A stretch of 64,000 bases of DNA from Neckera pumila (lineage: Eukaryota; Streptophyta; Bryopsida; Hypnales; Neckeraceae), in the NCBI GenBank assembly GCA_963969595.1, contig OZ018409.1, positions 12,228,520 through 12,292,519 of the forward strand, in the 5' to 3' direction. The position numbers and the translations under genes were made by a program. The notes beneath the pieces were generated by a model. The model made no database searches. It was not told where the DNA came from and saw only the letters and a list, made by a program, of their open reading frames with translations. Shown here in pieces: positions 41,962-55,075 of this stretch. Each line of letters opens with the position of its first letter. The stretch's first letter is position 1.

Positions 41962-43039
41962 TAACTCCGTTCCTCTTTGAGTTTTTACAAATTAGGTATA
42001 TTTTGACCTACAACAAGCATAGAGTCCATAAATCGACCAAAATATGGTCAACCGGTCAGTATAGGGTTAACCTTGAAATCATATCTTGGTACTCCTAACT
42101 TTCATTTCTACTAGTGTTAGAGATCCTTGCACCTAATAAAATTCACAAACTTTTACATATATATATATATATATATATGCGCATGTATATCTTTTTTGTG
42201 TTTGTTAGAATTATTTAGATCATTGCTACTAAACATACTTTTTTGAAAATTCTACTATTCAAAATAAGGGTTGCTATTCTATGAGCGTGCGAGCGTGAGC
42301 TTGTGAGCCTGTGAGCTTGTGAGTATACAATTTTTTAGAGAAAATTCTATGGTGGAACCTATGACCGTGGACATTATATCATTCAAGATTTGGGATTGAA
42401 AGACTGAAATAATCAATTCATTTTGTCAATAAATGGAAAGCAGAGATGTCTTCTACTACCGACATTCTTCCAAACCATGCTTGGTGCTTCTGGAAACCAA
42501 CGTCTATAGTTAGGAGCCTTCATCCACCATAGAAGAGACTGCAACAAGTTGTTTAGAAGACTAGACATAGAAGACACAAAGCTAATTTTTTCGCAATCTC
42601 TATAGGATATTTTTAATGGTGCAGTTGTTGATAGGCTCATCAGCATTGTTGTCTGAACCATTAGCATTTGTCCTCTGAAACATTTCATTTCTACCATAGA
42701 GCAATTGTTTAGTGGCATGGGACTTAAGTTTCACAAATTTTTTTGTAGAAAAATTGATTTAGATCAAATTTGAAAAAGGAAAAAAAATAATTAAGGTCCA
42801 AGTGGTTGATGTATTTAATAACATTTGCTTACTACATAACATGCAAATGTATAATTGTCAATAAGATTAGAAAATTTAAAGCTAGTTCCACGCTAAATTG
42901 TAATTATGGGCCTTATTTCACAAGAATAGCTAGAGTACAATCAAGTTGCAAGTCTAAAGTTTTAATAAAAAATCTTGAATACACAAATAAGTCTTCAAAA
43001 TCATCATGATTTAACTAAATTATAATTCTATTCTTTTTT

Positions 43040-44720
43040 TATCCTAGTTATTGGAATGTGGGCTTCCATTGGTGCCAAGAGCTCTTCCAAATAACCTAAT
43101 ATGTGACCAAAAGAAACAAGTGACTCTTGCACAAACACAATTTGATCAAACCCAAGCTTCAAGCCAATTTTATTATTCAAAAATCTTATATACATGAACA
43201 AGTCCTTGATAGCTAAATGAATGAGTTAGAATATAAATTTGGTTTTTATCTTAATCACTTGTTAGGATGCGAGGAATACCTCTTGACACCATTGCAATTG
43301 GTAGCTCTTTGGTGGCAAAATCAAAAGACAATAATAACAATAACTTTTTGTTTGCAGTGAAAGGCCTCTTGTAGGTGCCAAAAAGTCCCGCTCACATCTT
43401 AGCAAGTGATCAACAAAAAAAATCCAATCCTTACAGATGTGCAAATCCTACAAATCATTTTATTCAAGCTAGAATAAAAATTTATTTTTTCTTTGTCATT
43501 GGCTTCTAAGCTAAGGACTCCCATTGGCGCCAAGAGTTCTTCTAAACAATCCAATATGTGATTTAACGATAAAACCAACCTTTGCAAAAGCAAAAGCAAA
43601 TTGAACACAAGCTTAAGGCCAATTTTTGATTTAAGAATCTTGTGTACATGAAGAGATCCTCAACATCTAGATGAAATAGATTGCATATAGATCTACACTT
43701 ACTAGGGTGTGACGGATTCTCCTCGGAGCCGAGGGGCAAGGAGAGGCCTCGCGTCGAGGAGAAAAAAAAAATTTTGAGTAGCTCCTCTCGGCGCGGGGCC
43801 TCCCCTCGGCTCCAAGGAGAACCTGTCACATCCTAGTAAGTGATCAAGAAAAAACAAATTTTTTATTTTAGTTTTTTCTTTTTAAGAAATTTGAAAATAA
43901 ACTTAGCCTTACATCTAAATGTGCTCAAATTGTGCTTGTACAAGGATCAAGTGTTTTTTTGGATCACGTGCTAGGATATGAGGGAGGACTCTCGGCGCTA
44001 AAGGGAATCCCTATTTCCCAGCCAATGATCAAGACAGAATAAGTTTGTACTCTAGAATACAAATTTTGTTTTTTCTTGATCACTTACTAGGATGTGACGG
44101 GTTTCCCTTGGCGCCAAGGGGAGCCCCGCGTTGTGGAGGGAAAAGAGACCAAAAATAAACAAAAGTTTTTATTTTTATTTTTTGAGGACAAGGTAGCTCC
44201 TCTCGGCGCAGAAGGGAGCCCCGTGTCGCGGAGGGAAAAGAAACAAAAAATAAACAAAAGCTTTTATTTTTATTTTTTGAAGATAGGGTAGCTCCCCTTG
44301 GCGCCAAGGAACCCCGCACACCGTAGCAAGTGATCATGAATCCTAAAACCTAGCCTTTACAAAAGCACAAATTTGACACATCATCTTAATTGAGCTAGAG
44401 TACAAATTTATCATATCTTGAATCTTGATCACTAGCTGGGAGGTTGGAGGCTTCCTTTGGTGCCAAGGGGTCCCCACACACCCTAGCAAGTGATCCAAAA
44501 AAACACTCGACCCTTGCACATGCATAGCTAGAGCACATTTTAAATATAAGGTTAATTTCTTATTTTTTCAAATTTTTAAAAATGGAATAGGGTTTGTAGA
44601 TTGTCATGATTGAATTAGAATACAATTTGTTTTCCACAATCATTGTTTGCGGGGCTAGAGACTTCTATTGGCGCCAAAAATTCCCCCTCACAAGCTAGCA
44701 AGTGATCAAGAAATATAATC
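43040..44720. repeat. Array of foldback units with GATCACTTGCTAGG ends and GGCGCCAAG cores
   Basis: At least seven units carry a left border like GATCACTTACTAGG(A/G)TGTGACGG, a core GGCGCCAAGG(G/A)G and a right border CCTAGCAAGTGATC (43040, 43255, 43495, 43700, 43970, 44085, 44430, 44640). The copy at 43700-43845 is an almost complete palindrome; 44085-44335 has two cores. Spacers also repeat (AAGC(T/C)(T/C)(A/C)AGGCCAATTTT with AAGAATCTTGTGTACATGAA and a variant). Confidence 0.75.
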
Positions 44721-44954
44721 CGACCCATGCATAAGCTTAGCTGACTCAAAACCGTTCTTAAACATGGTATCTTTTCTTCCATTTTTTTGGATTTGTTTCT
44801 TTTATTTTGATTGCCTTTCAATTTGAAATGCCTTCTTTTATCAAGCAAATATTTCTACAAAGAGACTGCGAGAACAAACCAAGAGTAGGGTGATTTATCT
44901 TTTAAGGTCGAGAGGTAACTTGATCGCATGTTGACAAGATCCAAAACTGCAGCA

Positions 44955-45560
44955 CTATGTGAAGTCTATTGACATTTTTGAATCAAATTGGGGAGGAGGT
45001 AATTTGTTTTGGGGGGCCGAGAGGTGCCTTCTTAGCCTACTAAAGGGATCAAAATTTGTAGCACCATGCAATATCCAAAGAAATGTCACTCTTAGAATTT
45101 TTAGAAATTTTGTTGTAGGCCTCATCACATTATTTCTCTTGCAAGGATTGAATGCTGAAGAAATGGCAGACATGCCATCATGCAACCTATCCAAAATAGA
45201 TCCTACAAATGGTTGTAGCAATTGGATGTTTGACTTAATGATTTGTTTATTGCCACTTATGATGACTGCATTTAAGCCTTCATATACATAACAAATTATT
45301 GAACATTCTTCAATGGCAGAACATCATGATCATATCCATCTCAGGAAGAGTTAAAGTTAAGAGACTCTAGATGCAATGGTAATTTGAAGAAGATCATAAA
45401 GGCATTGAATGTCTTTTTTGGAGCATCTAATGTTGCAACGCATATTCCACACTTGCTAATTGAAGAGGTATTTGGCAATAATAAGCTCAAACTTGACCTC
45501 CCTATTTGTTTGGATGGTGACTCCCATAGACTGGATAAAATGAATTTTGCTTAGCCAAGA
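44955..45560 (+). pseudogene. Coding-like remnant inside the 42.3-46.5 kb element
   Basis: An open frame at 44959-45291 is followed, after breaks, by a second stretch giving LKKIIKALNVFFGASNVATH and IEEVFGNNKLKLDLPICLDG. Neither resembles a protein I know. Position and composition suggest the decayed gene of the enclosing transposon. Confidence 0.3.
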
Positions 45561-46466
45561 GTATTGACTTGGTCCACACGCACACCTACAAAGTTTTGTG
45601 AGAAAGCAGAGAAGGTGGCTAACTTTAAACAAGTTTTACATGTCACTACCACATTGGGGAGCAATGGTGACACTTTACAATAGCATATTGCAAGATTGTC
45701 CCACATGTTGAATTGCAAATATCAAGCCCAACAGCAAGGATCAAACATCACAAAAGGATGAAAAGACATTCTTGCTCCAATATACCATGGTAGAAAGAAA
45801 TAGTATAGCGAAAATAATGATATTATGACAAACTTTTTATTTTGCCCAAATAATATTCACCGTTGTATTCAAGGCTCTAAATGCGCTTGGATAATTGACT
45901 AGCCTAAAGTACTAGAATTTTGCCTATACAAATGGACATTAATGAGGGTCTGCAAATGAAGGTCTTTGATATACGCAAAAGTCTAAAAATCTATAAATGC
46001 CTGTGATCTGAGTTTGAAATAATTTTGACTAAAGTTACACATGTAGCTGCAAAAGTGTCAATTTCTCTTTCAATAAATATTGTAATTATTTGATGGAATG
46101 TTCTATACAACCTTCTTTCCATCCTTATTCATTTTTCACATCTAAATCATTTTTCATCTCCACAATATATTTCCAATACAATAGGCAATATAAAAAATAA
46201 CAACCCTAATACAAGTAGTATATATTCACGGTAATAGGTCTACGGTAATAGGTCCATGGTAATAAGTCCACAATAATATAGGTCCTAAAATTACAAGTAA
46301 CCAAAAAAGATTGACAATTTTTTTTTGGTAACTACCTTTTTTCCTTATATTATTGAATTTTATGTTATTTTTTTAAAATTTGGAACTCACTGCTCACATA
46401 ATCCTCGGTCACTGCTCACAGACTCACATTCATAGGCTCACAAATTAGCACCGCTATATTCAAAAT

Positions 46467-47612
46467 TACACATTATAATGTACCACAACCAAATACAAAA
46501 TGAATTATAATAAATATAATTTTGTACAATAAGAATACTCAATAAAACTTCAATTTATACAAGTCTCTAATAATTATCTTTATACAAACCAAAGTAGCTA
46601 GTATACATACAAATGGCTTGAATCCCATTCCAACAAGCCAAATCCAACCATTAGATAGGAAAACAACTAGATAAAGTATCTTCACAAATTAGGATGACTT
46701 TCATCCAAGTAATAATGAGAAAAAAACACAAGTTTTAATTTGTTTGTCATCCAAAAATTAGATGTTAGAGTGCTAAGGGACTGAACAAATTCAGGACACT
46801 GTTCATCAACTGTTGGAAGTCCATTGCATTGTTTGTATCAAGGACAATTATTGTCAAGTGTGTTTGTACGTGTCTGTGTGTGAGTTGAAATTTGGACTAA
46901 GATTGTCTACTCTTAAACCAATCATTTAAGAGCTGATTGCTTTTAGGGAAATTTAAACTCCTTGAAACAATTTTCAATAGGAAGAAAGATGGAATGGCAT
47001 CTAATCCAAGTTGTTTCATATTTTTTGGATCTTTGTGGAATTAGTTACAAATTTTTGAAGTTGAAATGCAATGGTCACTAAAATTGATTGCCTCCTAAAA
47101 TGTACACTGCTGGTACATTGGAAAAAGCAAAATGTACTCTAGGTCATGATCGCTATTAGAGCCCACTTGCTTTTAGAGTAGACTAAGATAGGAGGCTCAA
47201 AAATTGACCACTGAAGGGCTAGTCTGCCTTCTTCAAGTGGTTCCTTGGATGGGAGTATTTTTAGCTCATTTTTCAAAGAAAGAAAAATAGATGAGGAATC
47301 TAACACAAATTGTTTCATATTTTTGAAGCATTTTTGAATTAGTTATGAATTTTCAAATGAGATGTGTTGTAGGTCCCTAATTGAACCATTCACTTGTATC
47401 TTTCTTTAGAATGGCAAATGAACGGTCCCTAGAAAGATGACAAAAGCAAAGAGAATGATTGGCTCTTGCAATTAATAATGCTTTTTTCCTTGATTCATTC
47501 AATGACTATAGTGTTCACTTTTAGAACCACCTCATGTCCATTTCACAACCATTTATAGGGGCGGTTCTTAATGCCTGTGTGATTTTAGAGCCTCCTACCT
47601 TACCTCACTAAC
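46467..47612. other. AT-rich spacer
   Basis: No gene. Two related segments (about 46980-47060 and 47270-47350), each with TTGTTTCATATTTTT and (A/T)GAATTAGTTA, suggest an internal duplication. Confidence 0.35.
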
Positions 47613-48155
47613 TTAACCCCTAAAGGACCAAGGCCTTTTTTCTGCCAAAGAACTCTCAAAACTGCCATTTTTAGAGCAAAGAATAAAAAAATCTGAAAAT
47701 TGTTTTTTTTGCACATCCAATTGTTAGATCTTATATCTAACTGGTATGACAATGTGTGGAAAAAAATTCAGAATTTCTGACCGCACAAATTGCAAGATAT
47801 CTGCGTTCAAAGTGAAAAAAACAAGATTTTCAGCACATTGCGGGACTAGATTTTTTGACTTTGAACATTTTTAACTTAAATTTTTTGCACTACAGAGTTT
47901 TGAGCTTTAAATCTTACTAGTGGAAAATTGAGCTGAGAGTCTAGGAAAAAAAAAGAAATTCAAAAAAACTTAATTTTCATTCTTAAAAAAATTGTTAAGT
48001 AGAAGATAGTACAAGATAGAGAAGAAAATCTAAAAAATTTATATCTTTTAGATAGAATTAAACTACACTAATTCCAATGGTGAGATCTTTCTAGCATGAA
48101 AAATAAACTATGTGGAAATTTTTTTTGAAAAATTACAAAAATTGCATTCCAAAAT
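47613..48155. mobile_element. TTAA-flanked element, copy 5, truncated
   Basis: Left TTAA at 47613-47616 then CCCCTAAAGGACCAAGGCC. The first 540 bp closely match the minus strand of copy 8 (right end inward). The match stops near GCATTCCAAAATG at about 48150, where other repeat DNA follows, and no right end is found. Confidence 0.75.
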
Positions 48156-48279
48156 GTGGGCTAGAGATTGCCAGCCAAGGGTAATGGTCTACGTTTTTCA
48201 CTAGTGCTTGGGAATAAATGCATCACAAAACTCACTAGTGTAGATATCTTCAGCAACTATGTCTCCAAATCTTCAACTC

Positions 48280-48610
<331 letters not shown>

Positions 48611-51516
48611 AAAATCTCACCATTGGGATTAGTGTACCATTAATCGTTGGATTGCCATTCATCCAGCTGTGACAGACAGCATTGATGGACTGCTTCTAGC
48701 ATACAGGAAATATTTTGCCGGAACTTGGGTACTATTACATATCCAATTTGGGGTTCACAAATTTCCATCCCCTATGTAGCGTTCACTGTTCACTCCTTCC
48801 CTAGTCTTCACTGTCCTTGCACCTATAGACTTTGATCATCGTGATTCTATTTTGATTGTTTCCTCTTCTGTTCTGTAGGGGGGGCAGTGAGCAAGAGCGT
48901 TGGGCGGGCCTTAAATGTAAAGGGATTTCATTGTCCCAAAGTGAGGAAGTGAGTGTACAGGATCAGAGCAGCGTGATGTTTCTTACATTGAGTATAGGGA
49001 TACTGAACGTCCCGGGAAACAACGTCCGTAAGGTGGGTCGATCCCTTGCCGAGGTAGATTATGAAACTGGCCTACCTCCTCACAAAGTGGGTCCAATTTT
49101 TAAGAAGGTGGGCTTATTGGAGAGGCACGGAATATGGTCGATTTATTGCTCAGAGTGATTTGGAGGTGGAAAAAGGTGTGCGTGCGGTTGGAAGCCCTTT
49201 GTGATGTGGATCCTTCTGTGAAGTCAATTGGATAATTGAACCCATATACAAACAAGTTGTATTCATCTAAGACCCAAAACCATTCAAAAGATTCTAGTTG
49301 CACCTGTCATATCTTAATTAAGGATGAGAAAAAAAATACTTACATTAAGGTTTCATAAGATGATAAATAATAAGAAATATACTCTCTAGTAGACTAGTAT
49401 ATATTTCTTGTTGTTGGTGGATAGATATATTTGAATTTCACAATTAAATTTTATCTTTGTTTGCTTCAAATATCCTATATATGAATTCATTTGTTAATGA
49501 TTAAGCAAATCTATAAGATATCCAAATTTCTGCAAAATGAAGACAAACAAAGTTATTTTGGAAGTCAAGAAATGTCACCTTTTATTCAATACTTGCTCTA
49601 TATTTTATATATAGCATTTCACTTGACATCTAATACAAAGTATATTTTTTGCAATGGCAATGAGGCTTGATTGTATGCAAGCTGCTAAAATTGACAAACA
49701 TACCTTCTTTTTAATTTCAAGTTTGAAATCCACCCTTAATCAAGAGCTTAGAGTCTGAACATTTGCCTTTTAAATTTGAAGTAGTTTAATGACTTCGATA
49801 GAAACACTCTATTTTTTGCAAATCTCTAGCTTATACAATAGATACTTCTTCATTTTGAAACAAGATTTGTTATGAATTTTTATGAAATTATAAACATATG
49901 CAATAGCTTCTAGAAACTTTGATGTGTACACAAGCTCAAATTTTTGTAACTCTCAAAAAAAGGTTGCATTGCAAAGATTTGAGACAAAATCCTTGAAAAA
50001 CCATGCTTCCGATTTTGGGGAGATTTCTTCAACTCATATATAAGGTGGAGAATTTCACACCAAAGCACATAAAAAGAGAGTTAGCACAATTAAAGCTCAA
50101 ACCACATGCAAACAATATCAAACGTTAGTTTTGTTGATGCAAATAACTAATGCAAAGAAGTCTTGGTATAGGAACCCCCAGTTTGAGGTATAAAGAAGAA
50201 ATTCGATAGAAACGTGTGATTAGAATTATTTTATTGAGTTTCAGAGTTGGAAGCGATGTATTGGGATTGAGACTGGAACATATTGTATATCAGTTGAGAC
50301 CCCATGTACTGTTGTACTGAATTGTTTTAAATAGGTATGTGGAGCTTGTTGACAACAAGTAAGGCCTTTGGGCTATTTTTTTGGACCATATGACAATAAC
50401 TGAGCCCAATTGTCCAATTGCAGGATGGTAGTTGAGGGTTCTTATTCTTTTTCTTTTTATTGATGGAGTGATCATATTGCATACTTTCTTTGTTAACTAG
50501 GATTGGATTTATAATCTACACTATTGATTTATCATGTGCATAAATTTTACTTTTACGCTAAATAGTGAAATACTTGTACACTAAACAATGAAATTACTTG
50601 ACATATTGCCTAGTACTAATATTTTGTGTAATAGAGTCAAAAAATTATTCAAATTTTTTCTCCCAAGGTGAAATTGAATAAAAGCTTTGAACTTTAAAAA
50701 AAAACAGTGTAGGCTAAAAAATTCTTCAATATATAAGTTGTAAAGTGTGCTAGAAAGAAAAAAGAATTTTGTTTATAATACAATAAGTTTACATTACAAA
50801 ATTATAGTATCATACAATAATAATTAAAAACACATTACACAATGTCTACCATCTAATACTAAGACTTCTGGCTACTATACTTTACTTTAAAATATAATAA
50901 GATGTGTGGACCTCAAGAATTACCTATAAAATAACATATCAAAGAAAGTTGAAACTAATTAATAGGCTTTATTTCTAAAGCATATAAAATAGACATATAG
51001 GTGCAATAATGTAGACTCTTTTTAGACTAAACGTAACACATACTAATGCCTAGATTCTTTGAATTTTCAAAAACGTCTTCATTTTTTGAAATTGAGATAA
51101 TAGACAAAATTATTCTATCAACATTGATTAGAACTTATTCCTGAAACAGTGAAACATCTATAACCAAAAGACATAGTCTACATAGAAAATATTTGTGATC
51201 TAAACCTAATATTTAGATCTTTTCAGGTAAGATTAATAATCTTGCTCCTTCTCCTTTAGTTGTAAAGAGTTTGATGTGAATATAGAGGTGTCTTTTCAGG
51301 TAAGATTGATAATCTTTTCTATTTTGTGAAGTTTTTGTTATTTCGAATATTCAATTTTCAAGTCGACTCGATCTAAACCATCAGGTATATTATTTAGACC
51401 AAATCATTTATTTCTACCAAAGATTTTATATATTTTTGAATTTTATATTTTATATCCTCTACATGCGTGCTAACAAGGCTCTATTGCGTGCGCAGTTCTG
51501 AACATTGAAGATGGTT
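48611..51516. other. AT-rich spacer
   Basis: No gene recognised. A 100-codon open frame (48856-49158) lies in a less AT-rich island at 48.7-49.2 kb but matches nothing I know. The rest is AT-rich intergenic DNA. Confidence 0.35.
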
Positions 51517-51990
51517 TTAACTCCTAAAGGACCAGCTTGCTATTTTTAGCAACATAGCAATTTTGGGCAGGTACGTGTGACTAGAGATTTTCATCTTTTA
51601 AGCTGAAATTTTAATAGAAGGTGGGGACGAGGAGTATCTTTTGTGTGCACTAAATTTCATGAAATTTCAAAATAGGAGTCAAAAGTTATAGCCTAATATG
51701 TTATTAATTTCACCGGGCGGGCAGTTCGGGCAAATCTGAAAAAATCACCTTTTTCAAAAATAAAAATTTGAAATTGATTTTCTAGAGTTATATGTAAGTG
51801 GAAAGCTTTAAATCATCCATTACGACCAATGAGTAAAAAGTTATGAGATTTTTTAGTTTGCGGGCAGTTACGGATTTTCTACTCTAAAATAAACTTTGAA
51901 GTTGTTTATTTAACTCAATTTTTAATATTTTTTGAAAAAAAAAATCATAGGATTTAGGTTGTTTATTACAACATTACAACCATTGGGATT
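51517..51990. mobile_element. TTAA-flanked element, copy 6, truncated at the central motif
   Basis: TTAA at 51517-51520, then CTCCTAAAGGACCAGC. It closely follows the left half of copy 4 (GGGCAGGTACGTGTGACTAG, CGGGCGGGCAGTTCGGGC) and stops just after CAACCATTGGGATTG. The right half is missing. Confidence 0.7.
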
Positions 51991-52254
51991 GAATCCTTAG
52001 TTTTGATGTTCATGTTTTCTCTGCTGAATCCTATACTTGGTTAGACTGATGCACTCTGCAACTATCCGACAATCTCATGGTCAATTGTTGCATGTGTACC
52101 GCTGTAGTAGAAGGGCAGCAAGAAGACTTATCTGGCAAAGTGTAAACTGGGCCTTATATTTAGCTTCAAGACTATTACGAAACAAGATCTCAATGTGAAT
52201 AGGAGGTACCGGCACTTCAAGGGAAAGGAGAAACCGTTGGGCTAAAATTTGTTG

Positions 52255-53045
52255 CTAGCCATCAAGGGCATTTTCATTACAAGAGCATTTTCACCACAAA
52301 GGCATTCCATTAATGCAAATGATAGATTTTGGACGCCAAAGCACCATGGAATTTGCTCCTATAAAAGTGTACTACTAGTTTCAAACATCACTTTGTATAA
52401 AAAAAAACTAGCACATGTTGTGTATTTTCCCCATAAATGTTGGGGTGGTAAGAGAACAATATTGAAAAGAAGCCCAAACACACACACCTTGCGAGGCCAT
52501 TCCATTAATGCAAACCATAGATTTTGAACGCCAAAGCACCATGGAATTTGCTCCTTGAAAAGTGTACTACTAGTTTTAAAAATCAATTCGTATAAAAAAC
52601 TAGCACATGTTGTGTATTATCCAAGAATCTAGACTTTTATGGAGCATCTAATTGCAAGTGTGCATTCAAACTTCCAAATTTTGCAAAGATTGGAAATTGT
52701 CAAAAACTCATATATTTTCCATTTCTCTAGACTATAACAACATCTGGAGTAGCATATAATTTCATTCAAACTCTGATAATTAATAATCTCTGAAAATAAG
52801 ATAGAAACTCTTAGATTTTTCATCACCCTACAGTAATTTGAGGCCTCATATCACAAGTATGAATTTCAAATTCTCAAAAATGCCCTTGTGGTGAAAATGC
52901 CCACAAAATCCAACTTTCTAAGTAGAGGAATTGCCCTTGGAATAAAAATACGTGTATAGTGAAAATGCCCTCGTGGTGAAAATGCCCTCAAAATCCAACT
53001 TTCTAAATAGAGGAAATGCCCTTGGAGTGAAAATGCCCTTGGAGT
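52255..53045. repeat. Repeat cluster with GGGCATTTTCACTCCAA units at both ends
   Basis: The left side reads AAGGGCATTTTCATTACAAG and then AGCATTTTCACCACAAAGGC. The right side has the inverse several times (GGAGTGAAAATGCCCTTGG). Between them, a block of about 196 bp (AGATTTTG(G/A)ACGCCAAAGCAC) is duplicated at 52328 and 52524. This could be one foldback-type element. Confidence 0.6.
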
Positions 53046-53625
53046 GGATTTGGAAAGTGGAATATATGCTACCTATAAATCTACAACACCAACAAACTAC
53101 AAACATCAACATACAAATTAGCTTGAAGCACCAAATGTTAGCAACATTCCAACAATACCAACAAAGCTCCAGTAGGAGGGTCAAACTCAATACCTTCAAA
53201 AATTCTTGGCGAAACACAGCCTCTGCTCCTAAATTTGCAGCAAGTATTGTTTCCAATGACTAGCTTGTATAATTGTCCCTAGACATGCACGGACATCATA
53301 ACATCATAGCACATTTCATATTTTGCACGTTCTAGATACCAAATTACAATCTCCTTTCATTCCACTTGAAGCAGAGATCCAAAAATAAAGATGGAAAAGG
53401 GCAAACTGAATCCGTTCGAGGCCAACAGTAGATTCCACAAACTCATCATATGTGTTCCAAATGAGCACTCACTAATGTACTCCCGTGATCCCAACTTGTA
53501 AACTGATCATATCTGTTCCAAATGAGCACTTACTAATTCTTGTACTCCCGCAATCTTGAGGTCCAATATTTCTTCTATTTAGAAAGTTGGAGTGAATTTT
53601 TCTATTTCTTTCTTATGCAGATGAT

Positions 53626-54551
53626 TTAACCCCTAAAGGACCATTGTCCCTTTGGGGGACAAATGGAATTTCGGGCAGGTACCTACAGGCTGAGTTTTTG
53701 TTGTGATTTTTTGGAACTTTTTTTGGAGATAGAAAAACTCATAAGCTTCGTGGGAATATTATTTTTTTTCAATTGGTGCCCAGAAAACTAAAGTTATGCC
53801 CAAGTAAGCTCAAAACAGGGGAGAGCGGGCAGCAAAAAAATTTTGCAAAAAATTTAATTAAATTTTTTTTTTTCCCTTATAGATTATATTTTTTTCTACT
53901 TGGAAAGCTTTGATTCGTTTCATTTGGATTTTTTATGAGAAAGTTATGGACAATCTTGTTTTTCAGGCAATTAGAGCATCTTCTTGAAAAAAATAACTTG
54001 TAGAATTCATTTTGGAATGCAATTTTTGTAAATTTTCAAAAAAAAAATTTCCACATGGTTTAATTTTTGTGCTAGAACAATCTCACCATTGGGATTAGTA
54101 CATTTTACTTCCATCTAAAAGATATTAATATTTTAGATTTTCCTTCTATCTTGTACCTACTTCTACTTAACAATTTTTTTAAGAATGAAAAGTAAGTTTT
54201 TTTGAATTTCTTTTTTTTTCCTAGACTCTCAACTCAATTCTCCACTATAAAGATTTAAAGCTCAAAACTTTGGAGTGCAAAAAATTTAAGTTAAAAATGT
54301 TCAAAGTAAAAAAATCTAGTCCCGCAATGTGCTAAAAATTTGTTTATTTCACTTCAAATGCAGATATCTTGCAATCTGTGCAATCAAAAAATTTGAAATT
54401 TTTTCCACACATTCTTATACTAGTTAGGTATAAGACCCTACAGTTAGATGTGCAAAAAGAACAATTTTTAAAATTTTTTACTCTTTGCTCTAAAAATGAT
54501 AGTTCTGAGAGTTTTTTGGCAGAAAAAAGGCCTTGGTCCTTTAGGGGTTAA
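53626..54551. mobile_element. TTAA-flanked inverted-repeat element, copy 8 (918 bp)
   Basis: TTAA at 53626-53629 and 54548-54551. Left end CCCCTAAAGGACCATTGTCC; right end inward CCCCTAAAGGACCAAGGCC. Central CTCACCATTGGGATTAG. The half near the right end is the closest relative of copy 5 in the window. Confidence 0.8.
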
Positions 54552-54714
54552 TGTTAATAATCTAGAGGTTCAGCCCCCTTAGCCTCAGCCAAACTGAGTT
54601 GACTTTGAAAAAATTCAGATTTTTTTATGATCTGTATGCCTTTCACTCAGTCTGATTTGTCTCAATTCAATTGGTCCAGTTGAATTGTGACTCAAGCTTT
54701 GGAAAACATCTAAA

Positions 54715-54981
54715 GCAAAACCCCGGCATTTATGGGGAAAATACACAACATGTGCTAGTTTTTTATACAAAGTGATTTTTGAAACTAATAGTACACTTTT
54801 CAAGGACAATTCCTCTACTTAGAAAGTTAGATTTTGTGGGCATTTTTACCATGAGGGCATTTTCAAGTGTGTTTGTTGAAAGATGACTTTTTTGATGCTT
54901 GTTTGAACAAGTCGCATTTTCACTCCAAGGGCATCTTCAATTTAGAAAGTTGAATTTCGAGGGCAATTTCACTAAGAAGGC

Positions 54982-54982
<1 letters not shown>
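54715..54982 (-). repeat. Inverted copy of the 52.3-53.0 kb repeat
   Basis: ACACAACATGTGCTAGTTTT and AGTACACTTTTCAAGGA are the inverse of blocks at 52.36-52.62 kb. Two GGGCATTTT units follow. Confidence 0.6.
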
Positions 54983-54983
<1 letters not shown>

Positions 54984-55026
<43 letters not shown>

Positions 55027-55075
55027 TTATTTATTTATTTATTTATTTATTTTTTTTTTATTTTTTTTTTCATTT
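54984..55075. repeat. (AT)n followed by (ATTT)n microsatellite
   Basis: Pure AT at 54984-55021, then about eight ATTT units and poly(T). The open frame 54899-55156 is low-complexity translation of this tract. Confidence 0.9.

Larger units (their letters stand above)
42256..46466. mobile_element. 4.2 kb DNA transposon with subterminal GTGAGC repeats and 10-bp target duplication
   Basis: TATTCAAAAT occurs at 42256-42265 and again at 46457-46466, bracketing 42266-46456. The ends are imperfect inverted repeats (AAGGGTTGCTATTCTATGAGC; from the right TAGCGGTGCTAATTTGTGAGC). Just inside each end, GTGAGC-type hexamers repeat: GAGCGTGAGCTTGTGAGCC at the left, CTCACTGCTCACATAATC and CTCACAGACTCACATTC at the right. 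Duplication length and subterminal repeats suggest a Mutator-like superfamily, but I see no transposase motif. The element holds the foldback array at 43.0-44.7 kb. Confidence 0.7.
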
